Of a stretch of 64,000 nt of DNA, positions 9,786-18,843 are shown piece by piece; the stretch's first letter is position 1; every line of letters starts with the position of its first letter. A program made the translations under genes and the position numbers. The notes below the pieces were generated by a model. That model was not told where the DNA came from, did no database searches, and worked only from the letters and a program-made list of their open reading frames with translations. This DNA comes from Methanospirillum hungatei JF-1 (GTDB lineage Archaea > Halobacteriota > Methanomicrobia > Methanomicrobiales > Methanospirillaceae), in NCBI RefSeq assembly GCF_000013445.1, contig NC_007796.1:1400936-1464935 (forward strand). Reading direction: 5' to 3'.

Positions 9786-11003
9786 TTAGTCTTCATCATT
9801 AACCTGTGAAGAAAACATCCGCTTCGCAATAATGAGAACACATTTTGTGATCCAGTTATCCATCGTCTTTGCAACGGTTTTCATCTCACCAGGTATATTG
9901 ATGTGCTGAGGACATGCCTGGACACATTTTCCACATTGCCTGCACAATGACGCATTAGCAGAAGTTCCCATGCCACCCATCAGTTGCATCCCATAAAATC
10001 CCCGAGTAATCATCTTATTACCGAGCATGTGGTATTGGTTATAGAAGTAAAAACACTGAGGTATGTTGACGCCGAATGGACAGGGCATACAATATGAACA
10101 CCCAGTACAGGGAATTTTCATGAGTCGTGAATATACCGCTTTTACCTTTTCTATCGTCTCCAGATCGTTCAAATTGAGATAATCGGGTACGGCTTTTTCA
10201 CAGGTCGCAAGATTCTCGGCAAGATGTCGTTCATCATTTAGTCCTGACAGTACCACGGTCACGTCGGGATGATTCCATACCCAGGAAAGGGCCCATTCAG
10301 CCGCTGTCCTGTTCAAGCCTGACTCATTGTAAATCCGGGAAACCTCTATTGGCAGGTTCTGTGCAAGCATCCCACCCCGAAGCGGTTCCATGACAATAAT
10401 GGCGATATTTTTTGAGGCAGCATATCTGAGCCCCTCAGTTCCTGCCTGATTTTCCTCATCCAGGATATTATATTGGATCTGACAGAAAGTCCAGTCATAT
10501 GCATCAATAATCTCTTTGAACGTCTTTCGGTCACCATGAAATGAAAACCCGATATTGATAATCTTCCCGGATTTTTTTGCTTCTTCCAAAAAATCCATGA
10601 CACCAAGATCCAGAAGTTTTTTCCAGATTCCGGCATTTAACGAGTGAAGGAGATAATAATCGATATAATCAGTCTGAAGGCGTTTTAATTGAATTGACAG
10701 GATTTTATCCATATCCTCTCGGGTATGGACATTCCAGGGAGGAAGTTTCGTGGCTATCCGTACCTTTTCCCGATATTTATCTTTGAGAATTCTCCCCAGG
10801 ACTTTTTCACTCTCACCACCATGATAGGGGAAAGCGGTATCAATATAATTCACCCCGTTATCGATTGCATTCCTGATAAGCCGGGTGGTTCTCTCTTCAT
10901 CAATCCGGCCTCGTTTTGTCGGGAGTCTCATTGCCCCGAATCCGAGCGCTGAAAGGCTATCACCATTTTTTGAAACAGTACGGTATTGCATGGTTGACCT
11001 CAT
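9786..11003 (-). CDS. Aldo/keto reductase with C-terminal ferredoxin domain
   Basis: 405 residues. Residues 1-280 form an AKR barrel (MRLPTKRGRIDEE, DTAFPYHGGESE with catalytic Asp/Tyr, VVLSGLNDE near its end). The C-terminal about 100 residues hold Fe-S cysteine motifs CTGCSYCMPCPFGVNIPQC and CRQCGKCVQACPQHIN. Such fusions are predicted oxidoreductases in anaerobes; the substrate is unknown. An alternative ATG is at 10991. It is first in an operon with the TetR gene and has the TetR-type operator just upstream, so expression is probably induced by a small molecule that also binds TetR. Confidence 0.87.
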   Translation of the reverse strand: MRSTMQYRTVSKNGDSLSALGFGAMRLPTKRGRIDEERTTRLIRNAIDNGVNYIDTAFPYHGGESEKVLGRILKDKYREKVRIATKLPPWNVHTREDMDKILSIQLKRLQTDYIDYYLLHSLNAGIWKKLLDLGVMDFLEEAKKSGKIINIGFSFHGDRKTFKEIIDAYDWTFCQIQYNILDEENQAGTEGLRYAASKNIAIIVMEPLRGGMLAQNLPIEVSRIYNESGLNRTAAEWALSWVWNHPDVTVVLSGLNDERHLAENLATCEKAVPDYLNLNDLETIEKVKAVYSRLMKIPCTGCSYCMPCPFGVNIPQCFYFYNQYHMLGNKMITRGFYGMQLMGGMGTSANASLCRQCGKCVQACPQHINIPGEMKTVAKTMDNWITKCVLIIAKRMFSSQVNDED

Positions 11004-11010
11004 AGTATTT

Positions 11011-11055
11011 GACTGACTGGTTAGTCTAGACTGATTAGTCAGTTAAATTATATAG
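11011..11055 (-). promoter_or_regulatory. TetR-type palindromic operator overlapping core promoter
   Basis: Bases 11011-11044 hold two facing half-sites, gactgactggttagtc and gactgattagtcagtt, centred on TCTAGA. This closely resembles the classical TGACTnnnnAGTCA operators of TetR-family repressors. A TATA-like TATATAATTTAA sits at 11043-11054 on the minus strand, about 40-50 bp ahead of the reductase ATG. The operator therefore covers the expected transcription start. Repression by the TetR protein encoded in the same operon is inferred. Confidence 0.75.
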
Positions 11056-11130
11056 GTCATCCGGTCATGTATACTGATCAGCTACATCCTTAAATAATAC
11101 CAGTTCTATCTGGTAGTACGGGGTGGACTC

Positions 11131-11659
11131 ATGGACAATCGCAAGAGGGAAAACGCATTTTCAGGGCTTGAGGCAGCAATTGTCATGATTGCCTTTGTTG
11201 TTGCTGCTGCAGTTTTCGGGTACAGCATGATCAGTACCGGAATGTTTGCAACGCAGAAAGTCCAGGAAGTCACCTATGCAAGGATAAAACAGAGTGCATC
11301 AGTAGCGATAACAGACGGCCTTATTCGTGGACATTATAATGAAGGGCAGGGAGGCCTGATATCACTTACATTTTCGATATCCGTTCCTGAAACCGGAGAA
11401 GCATAGACCTGTCAAAAATGGTCTATTACTATGTCAGAGGAAATGAAGGGGGCAATCCAGTACCACTCAATTATGTCCGAATTCCGGGATAATTGAATCA
11501 GGAGAGAACACCAGAGTCAGACTTAATTTACAAGGTGCAGGACTTGCCGGGCCCCTTGCCGTTGGCTCTTTCACTCTTGAAATTAAGCCGCCGGTTGGTG
11601 CATCAACATTATTACAACGAAAACTTCCTTCCGGGTATAATGGTGGGTATATCTCTTGA
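11131..11659 (+). pseudogene. Archaellin (FlaB-type) gene broken by frameshifts
   Basis: The 5' part encodes an archaellin N-terminus: basic leader, class III prepilin cleavage region, and the hydrophobic stretch FSGLEAAIVMIAFVVAAAVF. That frame stops at 11404-11406. Homology continues out of frame from 11406 (DLSKMVYYYVRGNEGGNPVPL) to a stop near 11492. It continues in a third frame from about 11490 (ENTRVRLNLQGAGLAGPLAV, then LEIKPPVGAS, a typical archaellin C-terminus) to 11659. At least two frameshifts make it non-functional unless sequencing is wrong. A TATA-like cttaaataata at 11089 and GGGGTGG before the ATG show it once had its own promoter. Confidence 0.85.
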
Positions 11660-11742
11660 TTTATCCACCCCTTATCACAACCCGAGATTGAACAATCGGA
11701 TGTATAATGTATACCCCAAACCAATGAGATATTGTGGGATAA

Positions 11743-12033
11743 TCAACGCATTTTCCTGCACTCTATGACATACAAAACCCGGTCTTAACTTCGGTCAGGA
11801 TCAATGGCGATTATGCAGAGATCATCTATGAAGATGATGGAACAGGCATTGCTCCTGAAGAAGAAACCAGAATATTTGACCAGAATTATGGGAAGAATAC
11901 AGGGAATGGATTGTTTTTAATCAGGGAGATCCTGTCTATCACCGAAATAACAATTGAAGAGACTGGTGTGTACGGAAAGGGAGTCAGATTTGTAATGATA
12001 ATACCACCTCGCGGATTTCAAATCAGAGGATAA
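11743..12033 (+). pseudogene. C-terminal fragment of a histidine kinase
   Basis: An open frame without a start codon encodes about 96 residues that match the end of a HATPase_c domain: YEDDGTGIAPEEE (G1 box), then QNYGKNTGNGLFLIREIL (G2 region) and a tail ending PPRGFQIRG. The N-box, the phosphoacceptor helix and all sensor domains are absent. It closely resembles the ends of the two full kinases in this window. It is a leftover of a deleted kinase gene lying directly after the archaellin remnant. Confidence 0.82.
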
Positions 12034-12090
12034 TCCGACCGATGGCAGAGGATCTGTTCTTATCTTATTGTAAAAATAGAGATTTGAGTA

Positions 12091-12717
12091 TTACCGGATT
12101 GTAAACTCAACATATTCCAGTTCTTTCTCATTCTTTGGATCCCAGATATTGGAGAGAGTAGTACTTGGATAGGCTTTCTTTTTTATTACATCCCATCCAT
12201 TTGGCATGACCGTCCCTGGACGTTCTATCTCCATTGATGCATCATAGACATTCATGTGATATTTTCCCTTCTGGAAGGGGACCTTTTTCACCTTTTCATT
12301 GATTTCAACATTAAAAGTCACTTTTCCTGAAGGGTCCTTCTTTACCGGAACAATGACCAGAGCATAATCATCAGGAATATCGACAGTCTGATATGCCTGA
12401 GTTCCATCCGGATTGAATCGTACCATGTTTATCCCGGTTTGGTTTGCTGAATCACCTGATGAAGCCAACTCCTTGAATCGGACTTTTCCGGCATTATCTT
12501 CTTTTGCATATGCAACCAGATTGTCCCAGAACTCTTTTGGGAAGATCTCAATTCCGATCTTTTTGACTTTGTCAATTGTCGTTGTTCCGCTGATGTTAAA
12601 TTTTTCTCCGGCGGCAAGGGAGCCAATGGGATCCACGGAGATATTTGCCTCTGCACAAGCAAATCCGGTCATACCAATGATGACCATGGCAATTATGATG
12701 AATTGTTTAAGAAACAT
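12091..12717 (-). CDS. Secreted protein of unknown function
   Basis: 208 residues from the ATG at 12717, chosen because AGGTGAT lies 7-13 bases upstream and because the product begins with a signal peptide (MFLKQFIIIAMVIIGMTGFACA). The mature protein starts with ANISVDPIGSLAAGEKFNISGTTTID, a beta-rich domain reminiscent of Methanomicrobiales surface or S-layer-associated proteins. A longer frame from 12801 adds 28 residues that do not look like a leader. No catalytic motif is visible. Extracellular location is inferred. Confidence 0.7.
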   Translation of the reverse strand: MFLKQFIIIAMVIIGMTGFACAEANISVDPIGSLAAGEKFNISGTTTIDKVKKIGIEIFPKEFWDNLVAYAKEDNAGKVRFKELASSGDSANQTGINMVRFNPDGTQAYQTVDIPDDYALVIVPVKKDPSGKVTFNVEINEKVKKVPFQKGKYHMNVYDASMEIERPGTVMPNGWDVIKKKAYPSTTLSNIWDPKNEKELEYVEFTIR

Positions 12718-13085
12718 GGATTTATCACCTGTTTCATGTGATAACATACCGTTGTGTTTTTCGGTAAACCTGAACTCTATAAGAATCAGTTCTGTTTCCA
12801 TAAGGGGTTTCTTATCTTATGAAAAATGTCATTTGTTATTAAACCTCCCACAACTTCCGTACCAGTAACGGTAAGTAAAACTGGGATGATAAATAAAACC
12901 CGTTCATCAGTAAAGATATCCCATTCAAACTCATCAAATACAAGTCAGGTTGTGATAAAACCAAAACCAGCCCCTATACTCAGAAGAAAACGATTACAAA
13001 TCTGAAAAAGTGCATAGACTCAATAGTCATATATATGCAATAAAAATTTGTACAATTGAGGGGAGAAATCGGTATGAAAAAGGGA
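12718..13085. other. Intergenic stretch, no gene seen
   Basis: About 370 A/T-rich bases lie between the secreted-protein start and the ilvN stop, both on the minus strand. They should contain the promoter of the secreted-protein gene. Candidate A/T boxes occur near 12835-12845 and 13029-13040. I see no conserved RNA structure or ORF of merit. Confidence 0.5.
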
Positions 13086-13589
13086 TTATCTCCCAGAACT
13101 TACCGTTGCAGATCCCCGCTGCAGAGCGATCTTTCCGGTCCTGACTAATTCGAGAACTCCGTATGGTTTGAGGAGATCTTCAATTGCAGCAATTTTTCCA
13201 CTATCTCCCGTCACTTCGACAACCAGCGTATCACTTCCGACATCGATGATCTTTGCTCTGAATATCCCTGCAATCTGCATTACTTCAGAACGAGCTTCAC
13301 CAGGCCCTGCCCTGACTTTAATCAAAGCCAGTTCTCGTTCCACATGCTCTGATTCGGATACATCAAGAACTTTAATAACCTCTATCAGCTTGTTGAGCTG
13401 CTTTTTCACCTGTTCAATCTGGACATCATTTCCCGTGACAACAATGGTGATCCGGCTGGTATCAGGCTGCTCACAATGACCAACTGCCAGGCTTTCGATA
13501 TTAAAACCCCGTCGTGAGAAGAGACCGGTAACCCGTGAGAGAACACCCGGACTATCCTCTACAAGGACACTGAATATATGTGCAGTCAT
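13086..13589 (-). CDS. ilvN: Acetolactate synthase regulatory (small) subunit
   Basis: 167 residues from the ATG at 13589. The protein begins with an ACT domain (HIFSVLVEDSPGVLSRVTGLFSRRGFNIESLAVG), followed by a C-terminal ALS_ss_C domain (RAKIIDVGSDTLVVEVTGD). It binds the IlvB catalytic subunit and confers valine feedback control. The start is one base after the ilvB stop, with AGGAG inside the ilvB end, so the two are coupled. A longer frame from 13625 would overlap ilvB and lacks support. Confidence 0.93.
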   Translation of the reverse strand: MTAHIFSVLVEDSPGVLSRVTGLFSRRGFNIESLAVGHCEQPDTSRITIVVTGNDVQIEQVKKQLNKLIEVIKVLDVSESEHVERELALIKVRAGPGEARSEVMQIAGIFRAKIIDVGSDTLVVEVTGDSGKIAAIEDLLKPYGVLELVRTGKIALQRGSATVSSGR

Positions 13590-13590
13590 G

Positions 13591-15282
13591 TTAGTTCTCC
13601 TCATGCTCGGCATGGTGGCCGACAATCATCTCACTGATATTTGCCCCTGCAGGAACCATGGGGAACACATTCTCTTCCCGTTCAACCCTGACATCAAGAA
13701 CATACGGCCCGGGATGAGCAAGTGCGGTTCTTATGGCTGCTTCCACATCAGAAGCATTCCTGACCGTAGCAGCCTCTATTCCGTAAGCTTTTGCTATTCG
13801 TTCAAAGTGAACTTCCGGTAGTTCGGTGTATGAATACCGACGCTCATAGAAGAGCTGCTGCCACTGCCTGACCATGCCAAGGAACTGATTATTGAGGACG
13901 ATTACTTTTACCGGGATGTTGTACTGTGCCACCGTCCCCAGTTCCTGGATGTTCATCTGGAATGAACCGTCACCGGCAAGGACGAAAACCGGCTGATCCG
14001 GGCAGGCAAAATGAACCCCCATTGAAGCTGGAAACCCATAGCCCATGGTCCCAAGGCCACCTGAGCTGATCCACTGACGTGGCCGGGTAAACTTAAACCA
14101 CTGAGCGGTCCACATCTGGTTCTGCCCAACTTCGCTGACAATAATTCCTTTTTCGCCTAATATATCAGCCAGAGTCTTGATTACAAACTGGGGATACAGT
14201 TTCCCATCAGACCGGTATCTGAGTGGATGATTCTTCTTCCACATCGCAACTTTTTCAGACCATTCAGGATGCGGGCATGACTCAGGAATCTTTTTGAGAA
14301 TATCAGAAAGAACACTCTTTGCATCTCCGACGATGGGAACATCCGGCTGTTTATTCTTCCCGATCTCGGCGGGGTCAATATCTATATGAATAATCTTTGC
14401 CTGTGGTGCAAAAGCCTCTATCTTTCCGGTTACGCGGTCATCAAACCTGACTCCGATGGAGAAGAGCAGATCTGATTCGGTGATGGCATAATTTGCATAC
14501 TCAGTCCCATGCATCCCAAGCATACCAAGGTTGAGCGGATGATCTGTCGGTATACACCCCAGACCCATCAAGGTAGTAGTGACCGGCATGCACATCTTCT
14601 CAGCAAGGGCGACGAGCTCTGCAGATGCATTGGATGAGATGACACCACCCCCGGCATAGATGACCGGTCGTTTTGCCTGAAGCAGGAGATCTACTGCCCG
14701 CTGGATCATCTTGCTGTGACCCTGGTACTTGGGTTTGTATCCCCTGAGTCGTGGCTGCTCATCCGGGCCGTCTACATCCGGTACCATCGAAGTGCATACA
14801 TCTTTTGGAAGATCGATGAGAACCGGCCCTTTCCGTCCGGTACTTGCAATATGAAATGCCTCCCGGATGATGCGTCTCAGGTCACGTGCGTCAGTTACCA
14901 GGTAATTATGCTTGGTAACCGGCATAGTAATCCCGGTAATATCAGACTCCTGAAAGGCGTCATTTCCCAGGAGTGATGTCGGGACCTGGCCGGTAATTGC
15001 AACCACCGGTATTGAGTCCATGTATGCGGTGGCAAGACCGGTGACCAAATTACAGGCACCGGGACCAGATGTTGCAAGACAGACCCCGGTCTTCCCGCTG
15101 GCCCGTGCATACCCGTCTGCAGCATGAATAGCGGCCTGCTCATGACGAACGAGGATATGGCGAATATCTGCATCATAGAGTTCGTCATAAATCGGAAGAA
15201 CAACACCACCCGGATACCCGAAGATGATGTCAACTCCCTGTTCTTTTAAACCTTCAATCAGTATTTGTGCTCCGCTTTTCAT
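13591..15282 (-). CDS. ilvB: Acetolactate synthase catalytic (large) subunit
   Basis: 563 residues, normal for the family. It is a thiamine-diphosphate enzyme condensing pyruvate with pyruvate or 2-oxobutanoate. Visible features are the N-terminal GYPGGVVLPIYDEL with the catalytic Glu in VRHEQAA (approx. 49), the FAD-region VRFDDRVTGK (approx. 279-288), and the ThDP motif GDGSFQMNIQEL (approx. 440-451). It overlaps cimA by 29 bp and is followed immediately by ilvN, forming a cimA-ilvB-ilvN operon for isoleucine and valine. Confidence 0.95.
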   Translation of the reverse strand: MKSGAQILIEGLKEQGVDIIFGYPGGVVLPIYDELYDADIRHILVRHEQAAIHAADGYARASGKTGVCLATSGPGACNLVTGLATAYMDSIPVVAITGQVPTSLLGNDAFQESDITGITMPVTKHNYLVTDARDLRRIIREAFHIASTGRKGPVLIDLPKDVCTSMVPDVDGPDEQPRLRGYKPKYQGHSKMIQRAVDLLLQAKRPVIYAGGGVISSNASAELVALAEKMCMPVTTTLMGLGCIPTDHPLNLGMLGMHGTEYANYAITESDLLFSIGVRFDDRVTGKIEAFAPQAKIIHIDIDPAEIGKNKQPDVPIVGDAKSVLSDILKKIPESCPHPEWSEKVAMWKKNHPLRYRSDGKLYPQFVIKTLADILGEKGIIVSEVGQNQMWTAQWFKFTRPRQWISSGGLGTMGYGFPASMGVHFACPDQPVFVLAGDGSFQMNIQELGTVAQYNIPVKVIVLNNQFLGMVRQWQQLFYERRYSYTELPEVHFERIAKAYGIEAATVRNASDVEAAIRTALAHPGPYVLDVRVEREENVFPMVPAGANISEMIVGHHAEHEEN

Positions 15283-16768
15283 GATATTCCCTCAGCAGAC
15301 GGTTCATCCCGGTGATGACCGCCTCCACGCTGGCCTGAATAATGTCGGTTCTGGCTCCGCGTGATGTTATGGTTTGTCCATCTTTTCTCAGTTTTACGGT
15401 AACTTCTACCATTGCATCTGTTCCACCGGTGACCGCATCGACATGATACTCTTCAAGTCTGATATCCCCGGCTACAGCTACTGACTGCTGCAATACCCGC
15501 AATGCTGCATCCACCGGTCCGTCACCGGTTGCTGCACCAGTCACTTCCTTTCCGTTCACCTGCATCGTAACAGAGGCTGTCGGAATTACATTCGTCCCTG
15601 AAACCACGGTATACTGCTTGAGCGAGATGACCGGCCTGCATTCAAGAAGCATGACAGCATCAGCAATTGCCATAACATCAGTATCGGTGACTCTTCTCCC
15701 TTCATCTCCAAGCGCCTTGATACGCTTTACCATCTCCTCAAGTTGTCGTGGATTTGGTGAGTACCCAAGTTCAGTCAGGGCCGCCTTTACCGAAGCTGAA
15801 CCAGAATGCTTACCCAGAACAATCCGCCGGGTTCTTCCGACAAGTTCTGGTGCTATCGGTTCATATGTCCTTGAATCACGGAAGAGCCCATGAGCATGAA
15901 TACCACTCTCATGGGTAAACGCCATTGTACCGACGATCGGTTTGTTGGTTGCAAACGGGACTCCGGTCAGCCGTGATACCAGAGTTGACAAGGGGTATAT
16001 CTTCCGGGTTTCAATTCCCGTATCAACCTTGTACAAATGCTCTAGTGCCATGACCACCTCTTCAAGGGGAGTATTCCCCGCCCGTTCACCAAGACCATTT
16101 ACGGTCACATGACAGCAGCTTGCCCCGGCCTTGAGTGCGGCAAGTGTGTTTGCAAGGGCCAGACCAAGGTCATTATGACAATGGATACTCAGTGGTGCAA
16201 GACAGAGTGGCGGAATGATCTCCGCGGTAGCCTCAGGTGTCAGCACCCCGACCGTATCACAAAAACAAAGCCGGTCAGCTCCATGCTCAATGCCTGCTGC
16301 ATACAGGGATCTGAGAAACTCCATATCCGCCCGGGATGCATCTTCACCGGAGAGTTCCACAATAAGACCACGCTCTTTGGCATATTCAACAGCATTCATC
16401 GCCATCGAAAAGACCTGCTCCCGTGTCTTCTGCATCTTCCGCTCAATATGCAGATCTGAAACCGGCACTACCAGGTGAACTGAATCTGCCCCTGCATCTG
16501 CAGCACAATCAATATCCTGTGGTAAAGCCCGGACATAGGTGCAGCATTCAGCAGACAGACCTGCCTGTGCGATAAGGCGGATGGCTTCCCGTTCTCCCTC
16601 TGATGCAACCGCAGACCCTGCTTCAATGACGTGAACTCCGATATCCGATAATGCCGTGGCTATCTCAACTTTATCTGCAGGAGAGAGAGAGACGCCAGGA
16701 GTCTGTTCACCGTCACGAAGCGTTGTATCCAGGAATCGAAACTTTTTATCGCGCAATAAAACAATCAC
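15254..16768 (-). CDS. cimA: (R)-Citramalate synthase (LeuA/CimA family)
   Basis: 504 residues. The N-terminal HMGL-like TIM barrel carries FLDTTLRDGEQTPGVSL (approx. 12-28), the metal ligands in SIHCHNDLGLA, and VNGLGERAGN. The C-terminal about 150 residues form the LeuA dimer/regulatory domain (DGPVDAALRVLQ, GGTDAMVEVTVKL). Overall resemblance to Methanocaldococcus CimA is strong. Position at the head of an ilvBN operon supports the citramalate route (pyruvate + acetyl-CoA to citramalate) toward isoleucine. 2-Isopropylmalate synthase is the main alternative. A TATA-like AAAATTTATATGC lies at 16808-16820, about 45 bp upstream. Confidence 0.8.
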   Translation of the reverse strand: MIVLLRDKKFRFLDTTLRDGEQTPGVSLSPADKVEIATALSDIGVHVIEAGSAVASEGEREAIRLIAQAGLSAECCTYVRALPQDIDCAADAGADSVHLVVPVSDLHIERKMQKTREQVFSMAMNAVEYAKERGLIVELSGEDASRADMEFLRSLYAAGIEHGADRLCFCDTVGVLTPEATAEIIPPLCLAPLSIHCHNDLGLALANTLAALKAGASCCHVTVNGLGERAGNTPLEEVVMALEHLYKVDTGIETRKIYPLSTLVSRLTGVPFATNKPIVGTMAFTHESGIHAHGLFRDSRTYEPIAPELVGRTRRIVLGKHSGSASVKAALTELGYSPNPRQLEEMVKRIKALGDEGRRVTDTDVMAIADAVMLLECRPVISLKQYTVVSGTNVIPTASVTMQVNGKEVTGAATGDGPVDAALRVLQQSVAVAGDIRLEEYHVDAVTGGTDAMVEVTVKLRKDGQTITSRGARTDIIQASVEAVITGMNRLLREYHEKRSTNTD

Positions 16769-16848
16769 TCATAGGATGTCACTCCCAAATCTATGTCGTC
16801 GTCAGAATGCATATAAATTTTCCATGAAAATGGTGTATGTTTTAAATA

Positions 16849-16880
16849 TTGGTGCAAAAAAGTAAGAAATATGGTGCACC
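16849..16880. promoter_or_regulatory. Paired GGTGCA motif upstream of cimA
   Basis: TTGGTGCA (16849-16856) and ATGGTGCACC (16871-16880) lie 23 bp apart, about 30-70 bp upstream of the cimA TATA-like box. The same GGTGCA/TGCACC word occurs as an inverted pair ahead of ilvC, suggesting a shared regulator of branched-chain amino acid genes. The regulator is unknown. Confidence 0.5.
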
Positions 16881-16922
16881 CTCGGCCCAAAAATCTGTCA
16901 GCCGAAGATTATGATAGCAGAT

Positions 16923-17618
16923 TTACCTGGCTTTAGCCTGAACCCGGGGCTCAATCAAAGTCCATATCCAGTCAGCCATCTCGCGGATGTTCTTTGTCTG
17001 GATATATACCTCACCAGGACCGGTGATATCGGTAACCAGAAACTCGCCACTAAGCAGAGTCTCTTTCCATCCGCCAAATTTCGTAACCTGGTACTGGCAG
17101 GTATCACTAAAGGCAACCAGGTGGAAGTTATCAACAATCAGCCGCTCTCCAGGTGCAAGCACATGCTTGTCGATGGCTCCAAAGGTATTGATGAAGAGCA
17201 GACCCTGACCTGAAACTTTGATCATAAACAGACCCTGACCAAAGAGCCCCTTGGTAAATCCCTGCCATTCAACATCCAGATTGACATCTTTTTCAGATGC
17301 CAGGTACGCCGCCTTCTGAATGATATATCCCTTCCCCGGAGCAACCTGCATTGTGTCAACGTCACCGAGTGGTGCTGCTGAAAATCCCGCTTTTCCGGAG
17401 GCATTGGTAGCAGTAAAATCATTCACAAAGAATGACTGTCCTCCTATGAGGGCCATCCCAATCGACCCAAGGAGACCTTTTTTCCTCATGCGGGTATGAA
17501 CTTCGATGGTTGGCTGCATCCAGCTCATAGAACCGGCTTCTGCGGTGACTGACTCCCCTGGCGCCAGGGTCACTTCAAGCATCGCATATGATGGCTTATA
17601 CTTGATCTCATACTCCAT
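16923..17618 (-). CDS. AIM24 / TIGR00266 family protein
   Basis: 231 residues from the ATG at 17618, preceded by AGGATT; a longer frame to 17717 would run through the promoter region. The protein is beta-rich, with the family pattern GESVTAEAGSMSWM near the N-terminus and FINTFGAIDKHVLAPGE later. AIM24-like proteins are widespread in bacteria and archaea and have no agreed biochemical role. It sits between cimA and ilvC, reading the same way as cimA. Confidence 0.83.
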   Translation of the reverse strand: MEYEIKYKPSYAMLEVTLAPGESVTAEAGSMSWMQPTIEVHTRMRKKGLLGSIGMALIGGQSFFVNDFTATNASGKAGFSAAPLGDVDTMQVAPGKGYIIQKAAYLASEKDVNLDVEWQGFTKGLFGQGLFMIKVSGQGLLFINTFGAIDKHVLAPGERLIVDNFHLVAFSDTCQYQVTKFGGWKETLLSGEFLVTDITGPGEVYIQTKNIREMADWIWTLIEPRVQAKAR

Positions 17619-17684
17619 AGTAATCCTGTATGATGACCTTGATGTATGATACGATAAGTACTCTGATCCCATCCCCCTTATACA

Positions 17685-17727
17685 GTGGTGCAAATAGTGC
17701 GCGACAATGCACCACACCTCGGGTGCA
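17685..17727. promoter_or_regulatory. Inverted GTGGTGCA repeat between AIM24 gene and ilvC
   Basis: GTGGTGCA at 17685-17692 and TGCACCAC at 17708-17715 form a perfect 8-bp inverted repeat with a 15-bp spacer. A third GGGTGCA is at 17721-17727. It lies 67-92 bp upstream of the AIM24 start and ahead of a TATA-like agatatact (17744) for ilvC. It resembles the paired motif upstream of cimA and probably binds the same dimeric regulator. Confidence 0.6.
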
Positions 17728-17820
17728 GAATATCCGGGGCCCTAGATATACTCGGATGAAAGGAAAAAAGATATCACGTCCACCCAAATGATTGTAAAGA
17801 GAACATTACCAGAGGCTATC

Positions 17821-18816
17821 ATGTTAGAGAAATATTATGACAAGGATGCCGATATGTCTGCAATCTCCTCTAAAACGATCGCAGTCATCGGATATGGATC
17901 ACAAGGAAGAGGACAGGCATTGAACCTCAAGGACAGCGGATTGAAGGTAATCATCGGACTCCGGCCGGGTAAGAGCTGGGATCTGGCCAAAAGTGAAGGC
18001 TTTGAAGTGATGGACGTTGCTAATGCCGCAAAGAAAGCCGATATAATCCAGATCCTCATTCCGGATGAACAACAGGGCGCAGTATACAAGACTCAGATTG
18101 CACAGGGACTTACCAAGGGTAAGACTCTTATGTTCTCTCACGGATTTAACATCCATTTTGGTCAGATTGTCCCCCCGGCAGATGTGGACGTTATCATGGT
18201 AGCACCAAAAGGACCCGGACATATGGTTCGCCGGACCTATACCGAAGGAAAGGGAGTTCCTGCACTTATCGCAATTCATCAGGATGTCTCAGGAAATGGT
18301 AAAAAAACCGCCCTTGCTTATGCAAAAGGTATCGGAGCAACCCGTGCGGTGGTCTTTGAGACCAGCTTCCGTGAGGAGACCGAGACAGATCTCTTTGGAG
18401 AACAGGCTGTCCTGTGTGGTGGGATGACATCGCTTATCAAGGCAGGATTTGAGACTTTGGTGGAAGCAGGATATGCTCCTGAAATGGCATATCTTGAAGT
18501 GCTGCACGAGACCAAGCTTATTGTTGATCTCATCTATGAAGGCGGGTTTACCAAGATGCGGAACTCCATATCAAACACCGCACAGTTTGGAGACCTGACC
18601 CGCGGACCCAGGGTTATCGGACAGGAATCATACCTTGCCATGCAGGAGATCCTTGAGGAGATCCAGACCGGCGCTTTTGCAAAAGAATGGATGCTTGAGA
18701 ATATGGTAAACCGCCCGGTATTTAACGCTCTTACCCGTGCTGATGAAGAGCATCTGATTGAAGAGGTCGGAAAAGAGATCAGGGCGACCATGCCCCAGTT
18801 TAAAGACCTGAAGTAA
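17821..18816 (+). CDS. ilvC: Ketol-acid reductoisomerase, class I
   Basis: 331 residues from the ATG at 17821, chosen because AGAGG lies 5 bases upstream and because family members begin [11 protein letters not shown] Rossmann NADPH-binding motif [10 protein letters not shown] (approx. 24-33) is followed by the knotted C-terminal domain with metal ligands in [10 protein letters not shown] and [12 protein letters not shown]. It converts acetolactate or acetohydroxybutyrate to the dihydroxy acids, the step after IlvBN. A frame from 17788 adds 11 residues without support. Expression is probably tied to the GGTGCA site upstream. Confidence 0.95.
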   Translation: MLEKYYDKDADMSAISSKTIAVIGYGSQGRGQALNLKDSGLKVIIGLRPGKSWDLAKSEGFEVMDVANAAKKADIIQILIPDEQQGAVYKTQIAQGLTKGKTLMFSHGFNIHFGQIVPPADVDVIMVAPKGPGHMVRRTYTEGKGVPALIAIHQDVSGNGKKTALAYAKGIGATRAVVFETSFREETETDLFGEQAVLCGGMTSLIKAGFETLVEAGYAPEMAYLEVLHETKLIVDLIYEGGFTKMRNSISNTAQFGDLTRGPRVIGQESYLAMQEILEEIQTGAFAKEWMLENMVNRPVFNALTRADEEHLIEEVGKEIRATMPQFKDLK

Positions 18817-18843
18817 TTCGAAAATAAGGTATTGGATACTATC

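Noticed and set aside
15254-16768. Assignment as 2-isopropylmalate synthase (leuA) or homocitrate synthase (aksA)
   Set aside because: Overall similarity to archaeal CimA and the position ahead of ilvB-ilvN favour citramalate synthase, though LeuA cannot be fully excluded without a tree.
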